In this document: piece by piece, positions 10,165 through 21,200 of the stretch | Layout: every line of letters starts with the position of its first letter | Numbering within the stretch: position 1 is the stretch's first letter | From: Tretioscincus oriximinensis | Taxonomy: Eukaryota; Chordata; Lepidosauria; Squamata; Gymnophthalmidae | Assembly: GCA_022410635.1 (NCBI GenBank) | Contig: JAJVDF010000968.1 | Span: 27,373-91,372, forward strand | Direction of reading: 5' to 3' | Length of the DNA stretch: 64,000 bases | Position numbers and translations under genes: made by a program | The notes under the pieces: generated by a model | Databases searched by the model: none | What the model was told of the DNA's origin: nothing | What the model saw: only the letters and a program-made list of their open reading frames with translations

Positions 10165-10700
10165 TCTGCTGTGTAAATGTGGACACATTATGGAAAATGA
10201 CCGTGAGGGTGGGTGGGAGGACCTGGGTGGCAGCTCCAACCAGAACCCCACCCCAGAACTTTGCCTTTATAGCAGTGAAAATACCACATGACAGAAGCAA
10301 AACGAAGAGATTAGGTAGCTAAGATAGANCCTTTTGCTGTGTTTGGCCATGGAATGGTTGATTCAAGATCTGCAGAACTTCCATCCGTTTAACTTTAGGT
10401 GCCTGAGGTCAAAATGAAGATAAAGCAAATCTTCCAAATATTGGTTCAATGATGACGACAGTATGATGATGATAATAGTGTTAAAAAGATCTCAAGCTCA
10501 GTGCAAATATGGCTAGAATTTGATACATGCAAATTCCAGCTGTCGCAATGAAAATACATAAAGCAGGCCTTCTCTCCAAAGAATTTCCCCTCGGATTTTC
10601 CTGCAAACATTCTGCTTCAGCTACATATCTATGCAGACTTCAAGGGTCGGCACTTGGCAATCTCACTGAAGCAGTCAAGCCTTTTTCTGGGTTATAGCTT
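10165..10700. other. No recognised feature
   Basis: Unique-looking sequence with a short (gat/gatg)n stretch near 10450-10485. No exon was recognised. Confidence 0.35.
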
Positions 10701-10775
10701 TGTAAAAGCTTGGTGGGCTAGATGGGCTATGGCCTGATCCAGTATGGCTCTTCTTATGTTCTTAAAGAGCTTGGC
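10700..10775 (+). mobile_element. CR1-type LINE 3' terminus, sense
   Basis: Sense 3' end: gatgggctatggcctgatcc, agtatggctcttcttatgtt, ctta. Only the last 70 bp or so of the element is present. Confidence 0.8.
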
Positions 10776-10890
10776 TGTTTGGTGTCTGCCATAGTTTACG
10801 CTGGTATATGTGTGGCAGGTCCCTGTTCCAAGATATGACCCAGAATAAGGCTCAGGGTGCACAGGGCCGGCTTCTTCATATGCAATGAAG
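10775..10890. repeat. Unclassified interspersed repeat
   Basis: The block ctgccatagtttacgctgg, then gatatgacccagaataagg and ctcagggtgcacagggcc, recurs at 14358-14450 and in part at 12175-12225. Part of it resembles the 42-bp minisatellite unit; the rest I cannot place in a known family. Confidence 0.55.
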
Positions 10891-10904
10891 CGAACTCTTG
10901 ACTT

Positions 10905-11090
10905 GTTCATCTGTAGAAGTAGACATGCATATGGAAGCTCATGCTGCCTCCCTTTTCCATGTTACTCTGTAGAGTGCTATGAGATCCCCTTGCTAGACTC
11001 CACAGCATCTGAAGAAGGAGACTTGTCTATGGAAATTCCTGCTGCCCCACTTTCCCTTGTGAGTCTCCAAGGGGCTATGAGATCCCCTTG
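10905..11090. repeat. 98-bp tandem repeat, left of gap
   Basis: About two units of the same 98-bp repeat as 1-270, here in the opposite orientation (gctatgagatccccttgcta then gaaggagacttgtctatgga). The array runs straight into the N gap. Confidence 0.85.
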
Positions 11091-11915
11091 NNNNNNNNNN
11101 NNNNNNNNNNNNNNNNNNNNNNNNNNNNNNNNNNNNNNNNNNNNNNNNNNNNNNNNNNNNNNNNNNNNNNNNNNNNNNNNNNNNNNNNNNNNNNNNNNNN
11201 NNNNNNNNNNNNNNNNNNNNNNNNNNNNNNNNNNNNNNNNNNNNNNNNNNNNNNNNNNNNNNNNNNNNNNNNNNNNNNNNNNNNNNNNNNNNNNNNNNNN
11301 NNNNNNNNNNNNNNNNNNNNNNNNNNNNNNNNNNNNNNNNNNNNNNNNNNNNNNNNNNNNNNNNNNNNNNNNNNNNNNNNNNNNNNNNNNNNNNNNNNNN
11401 NNNNNNNNNNNNNNNNNNNNNNNNNNNNNNNNNNNNNNNNNNNNNNNNNNNNNNNNNNNNNNNNNNNNNNNNNNNNNNNNNNNNNNNNNNNNNNNNNNNN
11501 NNNNNNNNNNNNNNNNNNNNNNNNNNNNNNNNNNNNNNNNNNNNNNNNNNNNNNNNNNNNNNNNNNNNNNNNNNNNNNNNNNNNNNNNNNNNNNNNNNNN
11601 NNNNNNNNNNNNNNNNNNNNNNNNNNNNNNNNNNNNNNNNNNNNNNNNNNNNNNNNNNNNNNNNNNNNNNNNNNNNNNNNNNNNNNNNNNNNNNNNNNNN
11701 NNNNNNNNNNNNNNNNNNNNNNNNNNNNNNNNNNNNNNNNNNNNNNNNNNNNNNNNNNNNNNNNNNNNNNNNNNNNNNNNNNNNNNNNNNNNNNNNNNNN
11801 NNNNNNNNNNNNNNNNNNNNNNNNNNNNNNNNNNNNNNNNNNNNNNNNNNNNNNNNNNNNNNNNNNNNNNNNNNNNNNNNNNNNNNNNNNNNNNNNNNNN
11901 NNNNNNNNNNNNNNN
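11091..11915. other. Assembly gap (825 N)
   Basis: An unresolved run. Both sides of it are the 98-bp tandem repeat, so the gap is very likely more of that array and its real length is unknown. Confidence 0.99.
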
Positions 11916-12170
11916 AAGGGGCTATGAGATCCCCTTGCTAGACTCCACAGCATCTGAAGGAGACTTGTCTATGGAAGCTCCTGCTGCCTCCCTTTTCCTT
12001 GTGTGTCTCTAAGGGGCTATGAAATCCCCTCGCTAGACTCCTAGACAAGAAGGAGACTTGTCTGTGGAAGCTCCTGCTGTCCCTCCCTTTTCCTTGCTAG
12101 CCTCTAATGTACTATGAGACCCAACTAAAGATGTAGACTTGTCTTTGGAAGTTCCTGCTTCCTCCCTTAT
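11916..12170. repeat. 98-bp tandem repeat, right of gap
   Basis: Continues the array for about two and a half units that become progressively more diverged to the right, ending near a gttcctgcttcctccctt copy. Confidence 0.85.
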
Positions 12171-12869
12171 GTTCCGATTTGTAGCCCAGAACAAGGCTCA
12201 GTGGGGACAGGACCCTGGAGAACATTCCAGCCAGCGTTAGCCCACAGAGGTTGAGGAATCTAACGTTAGGTATGCTCTACATCTTCTCTCATGGCTTTCT
12301 GTTTATTCCAAACACTTCACGTTTGAACTAGCAAAACAACAGGCCCAGGGGAAGAAGAAACACTGTATTTAGCAGCCACATAAAAGTCCTTGACCAACAA
12401 CGCTCTGAGTTATCTGGAGTTGTGACACACCCAAGTAAAACAGGCCACCAGGTTTCTTATCTGAAGTTTCACAGAAGCCTCCAGCTGTGGAGATAAAGCG
12501 CCTGTGGTCTCGTTCCAATTATTTAGGAAATGTGAGATATTGACTAACGCCATCAGATCTGCTTTTCTCTGCTGCTCTAAACGGAGCACGTGTGCTTAGA
12601 AGGCTGCTTCAGTATTTGGAAACCAAGAGCTTCGTCCGTCTTTAATGTACGCATATGTGCCATTTTCTCTCCTTCTGAGATTCCAGCAACTACCTGCTTG
12701 ACAGATACACAGCACTTGCTTCTACTGTCTAGGCCACACTGCTGGCCAAAACCTGGTCCCGTTTGTTGCTTTTCACTCTTTAATGTTGCCACATAAATGA
12801 GTTTCTGTCATTAGCATGGACGAGGAAAGAAGGTGTTCCAGCCACACCTTGTGTTAGAACTCAGGCATT

Positions 12870-13045
12870 ACAATCAGAATCCTAGAATGATAAGAGTTGG
12901 GACCTCCAAGGTCATCGGGTCCAACCCTCTGCTAAATGCAGGATTCATAAAACCATCCCAGACAGATGAGTGTCCAGTCCTTGTTGCAAGACTTTCGGCG
13001 AAGAGGAACTCACCACCACTTGTGACAAACTGTTCCACTGGTTCC
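12870..13045 (-). mobile_element. CR1-type LINE 3' end, second subfamily
   Basis: Carries aatcctagaatgataagagt, gacctccaaggtcatcgggt and the 'gatgagtgtccagtc' block. It is interrupted at about 13045 by a SINE; the CR1 resumes at about 13425. Confidence 0.75.
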
Positions 13046-13425
13046 ACAGGCACGGATAGCTCAGTTGCTAAGGAATCCGTCTCTCAGCTGGGAGATGGGG
13101 TTTCGAAGCCCTGTGTCGGACGTGGGGAGGGCTGAGCACCCTCCACTATCCTGTAGCTCTAGCCAACCCAGCTATTCGAAAGCAGGAACTGCAAGAAATT
13201 GCAACAACTGCAAGTAGATACATGGGAACAACTAGAGCCTGGGGGAGAAGATAGAATGTCAGCCTTCGGGCAAAAATACCCTTGTAAGCTGCTTTGAGTC
13301 CCTTTGAAAGATGAGAAAAGTGGGCTATAAGAACCCTCTTCTACTTCTTCTTTTCTTCTTCTTCTTTTCTTCTTTTTCTTCTGTTCTTCTTTTCTTCTTC
13401 TTTTTTTCTTCTTCTTCTCATCACC
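13046..13425 (+). mobile_element. tRNA-derived SINE, sense, full-length
   Basis: The clearest sense copy. It starts with gcacggatagctcagttgct (A box), followed by the B-box-like ggggtttcgaagccc, the body with the attcgaaagcagg block, and the 3' end gctttgagtccctttgaaag followed by a long (CTT)n-rich tail to about 13425. Flanking CR1 sequence continues on both sides, so it is an insertion into CR1. Confidence 0.9.
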
Positions 13426-13735
13426 CTGACTGTTAGAATTTTTTTCCTGATCTCTAATATAAATCTCCTCCCTTGCANTTTCATCCCATTGGTTCTAGTC
13501 CTGCCATGTGCCCATGAGAACCATGCTGATCCCTCTGCTCTGTGAAAAGCCCTTCAGATATTTCTCAGCAGCTATCGGGTNCCATCTCAGTCTTCTCTTT
13601 TGCAGACTGAACACATCCATAGAACCTTTAACTGTTCCGCATAAGACTACATGCCAGAGCAGATTATGCCAAGCCCCATCCATGTGCTGGCATCCATGCT
13701 GTTTAATAACTTGTTCAAGGAGTTTTCCTGATATT
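13425..13735 (-). mobile_element. CR1-type LINE, second subfamily, continuation
   Basis: Resumes the element broken by the SINE: the ccctgactgttagaattt block, then catcccattggttctagtcc, and tcttctcttttgcagactga. Confidence 0.7.
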
Positions 13736-14285
13736 ACATAAGAACATAAGAACATACGAAGAGCCATACTGGATCAGGCCGCAGCCCATCAAGTCCAGCA
13801 TTCTGTGTCACACAGAGGCCCACCAGATGCACCTGGACAGTCCGGACAGAGGAAAGCAAAATATGCTCCTGTTCATGACTCCCTGCAAATGGTATCTCAG
13901 GAGTCCTGCCTGTGGCTCCATCCCGGTGGCAACATCCAGCCATCCTAGGACCCATTTATACCCTTGGTGTCCATAAACCTATCTAGTCCTGTCTTGAAAC
14001 TATCCAAGCTGTTAGCTACCACTACCTCTTTAGGAAGTAAATTCCACAGGCCGATGACCCTCTGGGTGAAAAATTACTTTCTTTTGTCTGTTCTCACTTT
14101 TCTACCCAACAGTTTCAAGAAATGCCCACTGGTCCTTGTGTTGTGTGATAGAGAAAACATTTTTTCTCTATTCACCCTGTCCATCCCATGCATGATTTTG
14201 TACACTTCAATCAGATCACCTCTCAAACAACGCCTTCCAAGGCTGAAGAGACCCAGACGTTGCAGCCTGACTTCATAAGTCAGGC
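13735..14285 (-). mobile_element. CR1-type LINE 3' end
   Basis: Starts with two ataagaacat units, the 3' terminal microsatellite in reverse. It runs through the complete 3' UTR and the ORF2 C-terminus (minus-strand KIMHGMDRVNREK) to ccagacgttgcagcc. Confidence 0.88.
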
Positions 14286-14344
14286 TCACAGGCTTATAGT
14301 TTCCTAGCACCACCTTTCCCCCTTTTTTGGAGATAGGGACAACA

Positions 14345-14460
14345 TTCCCCGAATGAGCCTGCCATAGTCTACATTGGTATGTGGATGGACAAGCTCTGTC
14401 TTGAGATATAACCCAGAATAAGGCTCAGTGGGGACAGGGCCTTGGATACTCTCCTTGGCT
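14345..14460. repeat. Unclassified interspersed repeat, second copy
   Basis: tgccatagtctacattggta followed by gagatataacccagaataag and gctcagtggggacagggcc matches the block at 10775-10890. Confidence 0.55.
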
Positions 14461-16825
14461 CTTTTTCTGATTAATCTTCCATGCATCTGATAAGATTTGT
14501 CTTGGCAGCGTTCCAGCTTGGCTTTGGTTCACTCCTGTTTTCAAAAGTATGTTCTGCCTCTTAGCAGGAGAAAAAAACAAGTTCCTGTAGGATTTGAGCA
14601 TTTGGGGCACCCAAGCAAAAGAATCTTTTAAAAGAAACCAGGCCTCGAGATTGTGCCAAGCAGATTCTATGGATGTTGCAAAAGATCTGAATGTCCTGAT
14701 ATTTTCCACTTCTGACAGAGGTTCCTGGGGATCTGTGTAGAGATCAGGAGCAAACTTAGCAAGGTGCCTCAGGATGAGGAAAGCAGCTTCCCCTGGATGC
14801 TGTGGTTAAACAAAGCCCCATAAGCGCATAAGGAGACTTGACTAGAAGTTGTTCTTCTAAATGCCTGGTGGCTGATTTAGGATTCCTACATACAGAATGT
14901 CCAAAGGTCACAATCTGTGATGAACAACCCCTTTTTTTCATTCTGAATAATAAAGTGAAGATAAAAACCAGCCGATAAACAGCTTGAAAGGTCAAAACAC
15001 TTTGGTTAAGTAATGGAAAACTATGCCCAGAGGGTTGGAGAACTTGTGGGGTTCAAATTAAGGGAGCCCAGGAAATTCACTGATGGGTGATTTATTCCCC
15101 GTAGGATCTTTCAGAAACTTCTGAATGGGCATTAGGGTCAGCGAAAGAGACCGTAACAGGGACAGCCAGGTGACCTGGTGTGTTCCAAGCACCTTCTTGA
15201 ATAGTTTCCGTTATCTGAGATTTATTCGTATGAATCAATTGTTGCTAGGGAGTTGCTTAGACCCGTTCCCACAATCCTTTTTGGCACGTTCTAACCTCTT
15301 GATAAGCTTTGGTATTTCTACCAAGCATTCTATAAATTTGTCCTAGGACTCCATTGTGCTGACAGAGATGATTAGCAGGCTAAATATGTCCATCAAGCCT
15401 GAATTGAGGTCTGCTGGCCGGATACACATCATGCCGATCCTGAAATGTCCTGGATAGCTCAGGGTTCAGTTACTTTGGCCTGCAAGCTTGGAAATCAGCT
15501 TCTTGGCAGACTGATGAAGATTCTTCTCATCTCATCCCCCCGAAAAGGAGTTTTTTTTTTTTGTTTATGTCCAATTTGCTTTTTTTGAAATAGTCGATTG
15601 GGGAGAGGAACCTTTTGTATCGAAGCAAATGCTCAGCCTTTGTTTTTGCTTGGACTTTGGAACATAAACCTTTGAATTGACTCATGGCAATGCAAAATGA
15701 ATTTAAAGCGTAAGTCAACTGTTAAAAGGATGGGTAGCCAATGTGTTATCTTCCATGGGTTGGGCTTCAGATTCTCTAAGCCCTAGCAAATTGCTGGTGA
15801 TTTCTGGATACGGTTCAAAGGATTTAGAGGACCACAGGTTGAAAAACCTCACCCGCCTGTAATACCTGTATACTATCACTAGGTGTCGCTATAGTGTGAA
15901 CTGCACAGCTGTCTATTGTCTCCATGGTATGTCTGTATCTAACCACTGAGATCGAATTGGAACTCTATGGCCTGTAGAAGTTGATTATGGCCAGGTCTGG
16001 TCCACATTTGCTACCCATCAGAAAAAAAAGTGGAGTTCTTGTCGTAGCTTGGTGGGAACTGGGAGGGTGGCGGCAAAGGGACAAACCCAAGAAATTAGAT
16101 TACACATTTATGGAGATCTTTTTTTTCTTCGCCAGATGTTGTTTTGCTCTGAATCTGCTGTTTTCTTTCAGATGAAGAAGTTCGCGAACTTTCCGGGATT
16201 TGGAAACGCGACATGGGCAGGGTGCAAAACATGCTAGTAGGACATGTCCCTTCTCACACTTTCTCTAAGCCGTAGCCCTTTTCTTGGGTTTAGAAAATAA
16301 GATAATTTAGTGTTAACTAGCAGGGCTCTTTGTTTTATTTTACCGAATGGCGACTTTTTAAAAGTTAGAATAAACTGGATGGATGTGGTGGGGTGCAGGG
16401 GTGGTGGGGGCAAGGAGGAGGAGAAGTTTGAGGTCTCCTTAAGTTGAGGATGCTTTTTAGATAGAAAGTTTACTATAGAAAGAGCTTTCCTGTGTAGAAC
16501 TACCCCAGTGTGGCAGTGTTGAGGAAAGGGAGAACTCTGGCAAGGGAAAGGGAATTCTGGGAAGACGGATCTGGTAGAAAAATGTGTCACGCATTGCTTG
16601 TGGCTGGCTACATGTGCCGCTTTCTCCTCCCCTGCAAAGCCTTTGTGTTTAATTGCTCTCAACAAGGGTCAGCATGAAGCCTATTGGCTGCTAATTTGAG
16701 AATAATTCTCCGCTCAAGAACCGATGTAGTTGCAATTCCTTATTATTTTAGGCCACGATGGACCATCCTTACTCTCTTAATGTTTTCAAACAGAGGGCAA
16801 CAAAGCAGATGAATAGAACATCTGG
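14460..16825. other. Largely unique intergenic or intronic sequence
   Basis: About 2.4 kb without a repeat family that I recognise and without a supported exon. A small open block at 16172-16208 is preceded by a pyrimidine tract and AG but its splice phase does not fit TMEM269 (see rejected items). Confidence 0.35.
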
Positions 16826-16827
16826 GA

Positions 16828-17035
16828 GCCAGTTTGGTGTAGTGGCTAGAGTGTGGGACTCTTATCTGGTCGTCTCCCGGTTCGATTCCCCACTCCTCCA
16901 TGAAAGCCAGCTGGGTGACCTTGGGCCAGTCACAGTTCTTTGAACTCTCTCATGCCGCCCTGGGACTTTCGGGTATAAGGCGGGATATAAATACAAATAA
17001 ATACAAATAAATAAATAAATAAACAAAGGTTGGGC
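16828..17035 (+). mobile_element. tRNA-derived CORE-type (MIR-like) SINE
   Basis: The tRNA-like head reads ggtgtagtggctagagtgtg with a B box cggttcgattcccc, followed by the conserved core gctgggtgaccttgggccag and tcaca, then the tail gggcggg-type atataaatacaaataaataa. This order is that of CORE-SINEs. A diverged relative is at 42185-42415. Confidence 0.88.
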
Positions 17036-17134
17036 TTGGGGTTGATACAGAGGTGTTAAAACCTCATGAGACCTAAGCTGCTGGATGGAACGTTTGGCTG
17101 GACACACCAAACTAGCTGGACTAGCTACCAATTT

Positions 17135-17505
17135 GCTGCTGAGCCCAATTCAAGGGGTTAACCTTGACATACAAGACCCTAAATAACTTGGTCCCAAAAT
17201 ACCTAAAGGGAGGCCTTCTCCCATATCTAGCGGCCTGTGCCTAAAGATCTGCAGGGGAGCCTCTCCTGGCTGTACCACCCCCTCTCATCAGCAAAGGGAG
17301 ATGGGACCCTAGGGCAGGGCTTTCTCGTTGGTTTCTCCAGACTGGAGAGTTTCCCACTCGAGTTGCACCTTTTTTTACCTGGCCTTTGGTTGAAGAAATG
17401 TTGTTTTCTTTCTCATCTTGTTTTAATACGTCAATTTTGAATTTTTGCTTTTATCGTTGGCTGCCCTGAGACCCTTGGGCATAGGGTCAGGTATAAGTAT
17501 AAAAG
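17135..17505 (+). mobile_element. L2-type LINE 3' end, sense
   Basis: Contains the C-terminal ORF remnant (acctaaagggaggccttctc, reading as an EGLLPY-like peptide, then gggctttctcgttgg) and ends in tgagacccttgggcataggg tcaggtataagtataaaa, the tail shared with 55150-55540 in reverse. Confidence 0.7.
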
Positions 17506-17835
17506 GGATACCCCAGGAGCACACAACATTTGTACAACATTTTTTTCTTTCAGAAGCCAAACTAAATGCATGCCAGGCCTTATGGGGTCACAAGACAGCA
17601 CGTGGCTATGGAGGAGCGCTAGGGATGTCCAAGAGTCAATGGCCACTCCTAGGTCCAGCTGTTAAAGCCAAAGTCCCTGTACCCAGAACACGAATGGATC
17701 TTTCCACTTCTTATCTGGATTGGTTTTGCCTGCTGATTCAAAAGCTCCATTTCAAGCTTAGAAACTGGCCTTCCAAATCTAAGCAGACCTTTTTAGGTTG
17801 AATAGGCCACAAGGACTCTCGCTTCATCTCTCTCT

Positions 17836-17852
17836 GCCCCCCCCCCCCCCGC
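17836..17852. repeat. Poly-C run
   Basis: A run of about 14 C residues, upstream of the first TMEM269 exon found. Confidence 0.8.
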
Positions 17853-18070
17853 CCCAACATCCAGGCCCTCTCCTTGGCTCTCTTAACCACGCGGCTTCCA
17901 GCAGTCCTTTATGGGATGCGCTAACAGCAAAGACTTGGAATTCATGTAGCTTCGGTGCTGATCTGTGGACCTCCTTCTCCTTTTCTGGACACGTTCCTGA
18001 GTCATGCTGACTTGGTAGAGGGAAAGCTCGGACATTTTTTTTGCTTACAGCCTCTTTTGCTGACTTCCAG

Positions 18071-18218
18071 GTTTGTTCCAATATGTCCAAAAGCTCTTCC
18101 TCAGCGAACAAGCTGGCCGGGCGCAAGCAGCAGAGTTTGTTCGTAAGAATGTGGCTAACTTCATTTCCATTGCCAACCTGGTGGTGGGGCTTGCTTCCGT
18201 CCTCTGCAGCCTGAATGG
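18071..18218 (+). CDS. TMEM269: TMEM269 exon A (first found)
   Basis: The acceptor is ttccag at 18070 and the donor gtaagt at 18219. It encodes an amphipathic lead (LFQYVQKLF, then AEFVRKNVANF) and the first hydrophobic segment (ISIANLVVGLASVLCSL). It enters in the middle of a codon and leaves after two bases of a Gly codon. Confidence 0.88.
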
Positions 18219-21200
18219 GTAAGTGACTGTTGGGGTGCTTGTGGGCTGCACTGGGCTAAATATTGAAGGGCACTTAGGGCTCCTAAACTGAAGCCCCACA
18301 CGATTTGCATCTGGGGCTCAGGGATTTAGTTCTCTTAGTCTCTGGTGGGCCAAGGGACCACCTGCGTTCAGGGTAGGAGATCTATGCCCAAACTAAAGCC
18401 TCTTCTGCTCTTAGATTGGAACGAAAAGACGAAGTAACTAAAGTAGCTGTGTTAGTTTGGATTCAGAATTTCTAGTAAGAAGGTTTCACAGCACCTTGGA
18501 GACTAGTGAGAAAAAGCTATGATGACTGTAAGTAGGCAAGTCCTCCATAGCATCTGAAGAAGTAGACTTGTCTATAGAAGCTGCTAANTGTTTTCTTTTA
18601 GTCTGTTGAAGTGCTATGAGAAACCCTTGAACTCTCTCTCTCCACCCATCTATCTATCCATCTATCCATCATAAGAACATAACAACATAAGAAGAGCCAC
18701 TGGATCAGGCCACAGCCCATCAAGTCCAGCCTTCTGTCCCACCCAGAGGCCCACCAGATGCACCTGGGCAGTCCGAATAGAGGGAAGCAAAATATGCCCG
18801 TTCATGACTCCCTGCAAATGGTATTTTAGGAGTCCTGCCTGTTGCTCCATCCCGGAGGCAACATCCAGACATCCATCCTAGTATCCATTTATCCTTCCAT
18901 CCGTAGAAATAGGTGCCTATGAAAGTTCTTGCTGTCAATCATTTTCTTGTTAATCTCTACAAGAATCCCATGCTAGAATATCTGTCTGTCTCTCTGCCCA
19001 TCTGCCATCCATCTATCCATCCACCCATTCATCCATCCAAAGAAGTAGACATCTACAGAAGCTTCTGTTGCCATCCTTTTTTCTTGTTTATTTCTACGGT
19101 GCCTACAAGACACTCTTGCTAGATATTCTGGACCCAGACTAGCGTGACTTGAGATGACCTTTACGAAGAAGACTTTCTTATGAAAGCTCAGGCTGCTGAC
19201 CTTTTCCTTGTTAGCCTCTAAGGTGCAATGAGATTCCGTGGCTGGAAATCGTGACTTAAGCAGGGAATCAAGGAATGGTGTTTGCTGATTTAGTCTGAAT
19301 GGTTTTTCTTTTCAGCCCAGAGAATTTACTGCAAGTAATCTGTTGCTTTACAGTCCACCGGGATAGGCAGATGGCGCGTGAGGGGGCAGAGGGGCACATG
19401 CCTTGAAATGAGCATTGGTAGGGGCAGAAGGGGCCAATGAGCCCCCTGCCTAAAGAGACAAATGCTGATTGAGGCCTCTCTTCTTCCCCAGGCAATACCA
19501 CTATGCTTGCTGGCTCATTCTGATGGGATTCCTGCTTGACCTTGCGGACGGAGCCGTGGCCAGGCATCTCAACGCATGCTCTGCCCTGGGTAAGTCTCTG
19601 CTTTGGAGGCAGCAGAACTGAAGGGAGGGGGGACCAGGGGCAACACCAATAATACATGCCTCTTGGGCTTCTCTTTGAACATGTCAGCGGGATTTCTGAA
19701 GCAGCCTATAGGAAGGCTCATCTCAGTTGAAGCTCCCCTTTGCAGGCTGGGAGATCTCTTTGCTTCCTCAAAGCTGAGCTGCATGTCCAAGGACCAGGCC
19801 AACCCTTGGAGATCATTCCCAGGGAGCTGAGATTCAGTGTTGCCTCCCTCTGGGCTTTTTCAGGAGCCAAGCTGGATGACTTTGCAGACTTTACCTCCTT
19901 TGGCCTTGCCACCGCCCTGCTTCTCCAGGCCCAAGGGATTCTTGATGGGCTCCTGGTCATCGTATACGTCTTGGCTGTCTTCACCCGCCTGTGCTTCTTC
20001 TCCAGTGGTGAGTCCTGGTGCTGTGGTGAGGGGTAGCTCCTTGGGCCTGGTTGCAGGAGGCCTTACGAACCCCACAGGCCACAATCAGCTTCTCATAACA
20101 TTGCTAAGTTGGCATATTTCACTGTGTGGATAGTCGCCTCAGAGCAGCCCCTGATGTCAAGTTTGAAGGTTGTTCCATACGTGCCAACTGCTCTCAGGGA
20201 CATCTCACACACCAGATGTGTTCCGCTGTAGACATTAACCACAGTATTCCCTAGCAAGCATTTGCATCTGCACAAAGAGCAGTATGTGTTATACACAAGG
20301 TTAGACCCAATATGGCTGCCTGCAGTTCATTTTTATACATCTGAACTTCAACCTCTTCTCATAGCTTGTCCTTTTGGAGGGGGGAAACAATGCTTTCCTT
20401 TCTTACGCGGGGGGCTCCGATGAAACACTCCTGCAGTTCCGAGTGCTGAATGGAAGGCTGTGAGATTTCCAAAGACCAGTTGCTGGGGGGCTGTGGAGGG
20501 AAAAGCCTTAGAGCACTTTGCTTCCCCTTCATGGGTTTCTCTGGCCAAGGCGTTGGCTACTACAAGGACAGGATGGTAGGCAAAATGGGCCTCTGCTCGG
20601 ACCCAGCAAGGGGATAAACTCTAGAACTGTACCTTCGGTATAGGGTGGGGAATGAATGAATCAGTGCTTCCTCCTCTTGCGGCATCTGCTCATGGTCTCC
20701 ATTTCCCTCTCCTGCAGGCATCCCCTTCATGTACCGGGGCCTCCCTTGCCCTTACGGAGCATCCATTTTGGCCACCACGTACCTCCTCACTGGGGGCAAC
20801 CTCGTGGTGATGCGCATTGTTGCCATGGTAATGGTTCTCTTCATGGTTGACCAGGGCTTCTATCCTCATGACAAGGTGCTGGAGTCCCAGGCGTGGAAGA
20901 AGGCGGTCTTTGCCGGAGGTGAGGGCATCCAGAGGCTCATCTCCTTGTCTGTTGTTGCCGCTGAGAACAAATGAAAGTTCCACAAAAGGAAATCAAAATA
21001 TGGGAAGGGTTCGCTTTTGTCTTCTGTTCAAGATGCCCAGAACCAATTGGTGGCCCAGGGATTCAGATGAAATGAAGGACTATATGGGCTGTGGCCTGGT
21101 CTAGCATGTTTCCTCTCAATACATGGAGGCCAGGAATATTAATGGCTACTATAAGGGGACAGCCAAGGACACTCCCCAGATTGGAGAGCCAGGGAGTCGG

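Noticed and set aside
10885..12012. Long frames across the N gap
   Set aside because: Nearly all of their length is undetermined bases.
13046..13120. A tRNA gene
   Set aside because: The A-box and B-box-like motifs are the head of a repeated SINE; the cloverleaf is not kept and a SINE body follows.
16172..16208. Possible TMEM269 upstream exon (MKKFANFPGFGNATW)
   Set aside because: A good pyrimidine tract and acceptor precede it, but it would leave two codon bases while the 18071 exon needs one, so the join is out of frame.
16828..16900. A tRNA gene
   Set aside because: It is the head of a CORE-type SINE; the core and tail follow directly.
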